Made by a program: the position numbers and the translations under genes. A stretch of 64,000 nt of DNA, from positions 1,364,001 to 1,428,000 of the forward strand of contig CM060200.1 in the NCBI GenBank assembly GCA_030562195.1. Reading direction: 5' to 3'. This document shows, one piece after another, positions 60,485-64,000 of this stretch. The stretch is from Nipponacmea schrenckii. Its lineage: Eukaryota > Mollusca > Gastropoda > Lottiidae. How positions within the stretch are numbered: the stretch's first letter is position 1; each line of letters begins with the position of its first letter. The notes below the pieces were generated by a model that ran no database searches, was not told the DNA's origin, and saw only the letters and a list, made by a program, of their open reading frames with translations.

Positions 60485-61480
60485 TTTAAATGGTAGGAGT
60501 TGAGGCCAGGTAAAATAAACGATGATTGTCACTATGAATTGTGTATTTACATGGGTTTTATCAGTTGAATTAATATGATTAATGAATAGTAACCTGCTGT
60601 TGATAATTGATCTTAATTTGGTAATTAAAACCCTGCCCTAATTAAAAGTTAATTGCAGGGATATATTTGCCAACCATGTCTGACTGCAGTAAACTGTTTT
60701 GAAAGATATTATGAATAAAAAAAGTTCTGTTTAATTTTTTTTCCTGTTCACACAGTGTTCGTGATCTGAAATCTGTTTAAAATTTAACGACTAATTACCT
60801 AATGAAGATGTTAATCCTAATCATTTAATCTGGTAAATAAACTAATCTGTGGTCATTATCAAAATTACACCTCACTTCAACGATCACAATATTTACTGAT
60901 TGTTGTTAACGGCTAAAAATATTCAGATATTTCTCGCTTCACGTGGTTTGAAATTGGTTATTTGTCTGGTTGGAAGAATGACATAAGCATTGATGTAGAT
61001 ATGAATATGTTCTGAAACGTTCGACTCTAAAATTAATCGCTTTTTAATCGTCGTTAAGATGAATATCAGCCAATCAACAGCTAGATTTAAGATTTGGTGC
61101 GATACTGAAGAAATTGTCTCAATCTGATTAAAACAGGACGTAAAAAACAGATGACATAATTATCGTCCTTGGACCCGTCTGTCTTGATTTATTACTTCCC
61201 GTTCTATATATTCTAACTCTTGATTCCTGGCTCCTGTCAGGCATCTTGAAAGTAGAGTACAAACGGTCTTTGGTATATTGGAATCATTGTGTAGGCTTAC
61301 AATGGCTTGATTTCCTGCCCCTGGTCAGTGTCTGAGAATGAAACAAAATTGTATGATTGTTGACTCACATCAAAATTTTGAATCTTGTAGTTGATTTGGG
61401 AATTTAAGGCTGTAACACTATGATTAAATGAAGTTACGAAAGCATGGACACAGGAAAGCAGTCTTGAAATTTTAGATCGG

Positions 61481-61588
61481 AACATTGGAATTGTAGCATT
61501 GGAATTGTAGATCGTAACATTGCAATTGTAGATTGTAACATTGCAATTGTAGATTGTAACATTGCAATTGTAGATCGTAACATTGGGG
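61481..61588. repeat. 21-bp minisatellite, about 5 copies
   Basis: Units of about 20-21 bp, AATTGTAGATCGTAACATTG, with G/C variation. The first unit is shortened. Confidence 0.9.
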
Positions 61589-63689
61589 TTAAGAAAAACT
61601 TAATGTTTATAAAGATTTTGGGTCAAAGGATCCTCCTACATGATGTTAAATTAAATTTTTATAATTAATTTTAAATTCTACATTTATTCTAAATTCATGA
61701 TGCTTAACTGTAATAAAGTTTCTGCCAACTGCACTATCCCATAATACTATCAGTACCACTGTTTGAAATCTGGATTTATTCATTTTCTGCCTTCAAAACA
61801 ATTTTAATTTTTCAATCTGAGAATTCTGCAAGTACAATAATATGTAGTTAATTAACATGTTTCTAAATTAAAGCTCGTTAAGATTTCGTACCTGATACTG
61901 GAATTAGAACCTGTCTTTTGGCACCAGCGCCAAGTTCGGTGATCAAATTAAACCGTGGTATCTCTGAAACAGGAACCCAGGATTAGCGAAGAATTAAATT
62001 TCATCGAGTTATGATAAATGCAAGCCAGATTTGAAGGTTAGAATTGTCCTTCATGCAGTTCCACATTTACCTTCAAAGTAACCACTGGTTACAGAACTAT
62101 TGTTTTTTTTTAAAAGAGGAGTGAAGAGTAGCTCAACAACTTATGATCATGTTATTTTGTGACAAGCAGACACAAGTATGACCTAATAGACAAATGGAAT
62201 GAGGGCATACATATGTGGAATTTGTACAATAAATACTGAACTTTTTTGTTTAACGTAGGTCAGAATTACAGCATGCATCTTTTCTTACATTCATCCCATT
62301 GGATTTGGATATGGAAGATGGTTAAAGCGGGTCAGCTGACCAAATCTTAACACAGGCCGTGGCTGTACATTTTTTTATTCACCCCTGGGGTATTCCTGTT
62401 GGTTGAAAGTAATTTGACTTCAGATTAAAGCATTGACCTATTGACCCCATTGATAAGGTCTACGATAGCAGTATCTTCTAACTAACGTTATTTTCTATTG
62501 ACTCAATCATAATGTGTCAAAGTAAAAAGTTACTTTAAAACTCTTCGCACCTGACAGAAGAAGTTAGAAATATGGAACTAATCAAACAGGAAGTGGAAAT
62601 TGTACATGTCGAAATAAATATAATCATTAGTGTTGATTGGTTAATTATCCCCTGATTATATATTGGCATTCAATCATATTTCTTCCAATTTCAACAACAT
62701 ATTTGACAAATTATTGACTTGTTTTGTGATTTTAGTCGTAATTTAATTTGCCAGAGTCCGTCTGGCAGTGATTATATGTATTACGGGTACTTTGTGTCAG
62801 ACTGTCGGAAAAAAATCACCGAAATTATGAAACTATTGATTGAGTAGGAGTGGTGAGGTATCAGATTAGATATAGTGTGGTACTTAAACTAGAAATTACT
62901 GATGTTCTTTAGGAATATTTTAATATTTTATATAATCTACGTACAGCACCTACCATGCCGTTATGTTCATTTCAATTACCTCCTTAGGAATATTTTGGAC
63001 AAACAGATCTGTGTCTTGACATATGGAGTAAACTAGACTTCAGTCCCCCTAAAGGAAAATAAAGACTGTGGTCAGGGGAATCTAGCTCTTCAAATATCTG
63101 TAGCACCCAGGTCCCAGTCCTATCAAGTCACTCCTTGCACCCATGCTATAAACATGGAGAGTTGCCCAAGCCCTGCTCTGTCTGCCTGCCTGCCCTTCTG
63201 AGTGTGGAATGTTTGCCCAAGTTGTTCTATTCATATCACATTCTTTATATCTGCTTGAGATAAATGGCTAATAGACAAAAATAAGTATATCTGGATACAG
63301 TTACATATGGATAACAGTTACATGTACTTTACTAACGATCCCCCCACCCCCCTTGTCTGTATGTATCAAGCAATGATGATTCTCTGATTACTAAATGGCA
63401 CTGAAGGAAGTTAGAGGAATAATAAGTTAGATATACATGTATATAAAAGTCTAGCTGTCACTCGGAATGTAAAAGGTAAAGGAGGAAATTCTCTATTTCC
63501 TTCTTCTAATCACTTTTAATAACTAGAACCACATGGCACCAACTAGCTCCTTTATTTGGTGATGTTTGGTTCAAGTTGGTACAGGATATTTGGTACGTTA
63601 AGAGCATGTTAGTTGAATAATAACAAGGTTATGATTTCTTGTTTTTTAAACTTGTCTCTCTAGCCCAAACAACATGAGAAAAAGCCCAA

Positions 63690-64000
63690 TATATCCCAGC
63701 GGTGAAATAAGCTGAAGATCCTTGGTTTAATCCAGGCAGAGGTTGCGATGAACTTTCGGATTTTCAACCCAGTTTCTCCCTATCAGTGATGCATGAGGGA
63801 GGGACTGGCATGGAAATGCATCTAGTAGTTCAGATGGGATAATAAAATAAGGCCCTTGTGCTACATTAAAGATTCCTTGACAGTTGGAAATCGAAAAATA
63901 GGGTAGGGCCACTGTCTTGGCAACATGTCCCTCGTTGCATACTGCATGGCATTGCACGTCTTCATTAGCCCATTAGGTGCAGAAGAGTAGGACTTAAAAC
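63690..64000 (+). mobile_element. tRNA-derived SINE, near full length
   Basis: Most complete copy of the main SINE family, cut by the window edge. Order: tRNA-like head with a degenerate B box (TGGTTTAATCC near 63724), then TTTCAACCCAGTTTCTCCC, TCAGTGATGCA and the block GGCCCTTGTGCTACATTAAA. These are followed by GTTGGAAATCGAAAAATAG, then the tail GCATTGCACGTCTTCATTAG and GGTGCAGAAGAGTAGGACTT. A Pol III transcript and LINE-dependent mobilisation are inferred from family type. Confidence 0.85.

Larger units (their letters stand above)
55021..64000 (+). other. Centlein intron (partial) to window edge
   Basis: No further centlein exon was recognised, so this is read as intron. It holds two full palindromic MITEs, a TTTA run, an ATTC/TTGGTC array, two SINE copies and a 21-bp array, each listed. 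Nothing recognisable lies in 55265-56000, 56065-57270, 57655-58360, 58540-59340, 59530-60160, 60490-61480 and 61590-63690. Of these, 56270-57000, 60880-61250 and 62600-62830 are repeat-poor and may hold conserved non-coding sequence. A 115-codon minus-strand frame at 56467-56814 resembles no known family. Confidence 0.6.

Overview
This window looks like eukaryotic nuclear DNA from a metazoan, most likely a spiralian and probably a mollusc. It is AT-rich, with short exons bounded by canonical GT/AG splice sites, kilobase introns, many minisatellites and tRNA-derived SINEs. The organism is inferred from the gene set and repeat style; no species-diagnostic sequence was identified. Only about 0.76 kb of the 64 kb is recognisably protein-coding, so most long open frames are minisatellite translations or chance.

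Two genes lie head to head. On the minus strand is a basonuclin gene (BNC1/BNC2 family, related to insect disco). Its first coding exon (five codons) is at 37208-37222, the second at 27054-27156 and the third at 9605-9843. The introns are about 10 kb and 17 kb, and the gene continues past the left edge, so its zinc-finger exons are not in view. On the plus strand is a centlein gene (CNTLN, a centrosomal coiled-coil protein). Its coding exons are 43355-43388 (start inferred), 44848-44912, 45797-45885, 52955-53083 and 54936-55020, and it continues past the right edge. All splice phases agree. From memory of the human genome, BNC2 and CNTLN are also neighbours in head-to-head orientation on 9p22, so this would be an ancient conserved gene pair.

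Layout: 1-9604 is basonuclin intron 3. 9844-27053 is intron 2, with a 27-copy 45-bp satellite at 12656-13870 and a tandem array of a SINE tail at 14775-15200. 27157-37207 is intron 1, with a 54-bp minisatellite at 29733-30634. 37223-42466 is the divergent intergenic region. 42467-64000 is the 5' part of the centlein gene. Its introns hold a second block of the same 54-bp minisatellite (44979-45642), a 69-bp array with hammerhead-ribozyme-like cores (47470-48011), and a 51-bp array filling most of the 53084-54935 intron.

Dispersed repeats include one tRNA-derived SINE family with a characteristic tail, one palindromic MITE family, short CCAAT-containing palindromes and several unnamed families. 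No reverse transcriptase, transposase, rRNA, CRISPR array or functional tRNA gene was seen. Several repeat-poor stretches, for example near 22.0, 32.1, 40.1-40.9 and 56.3-57.0 kb, are candidate conserved non-coding elements. That is a hypothesis from appearance only.
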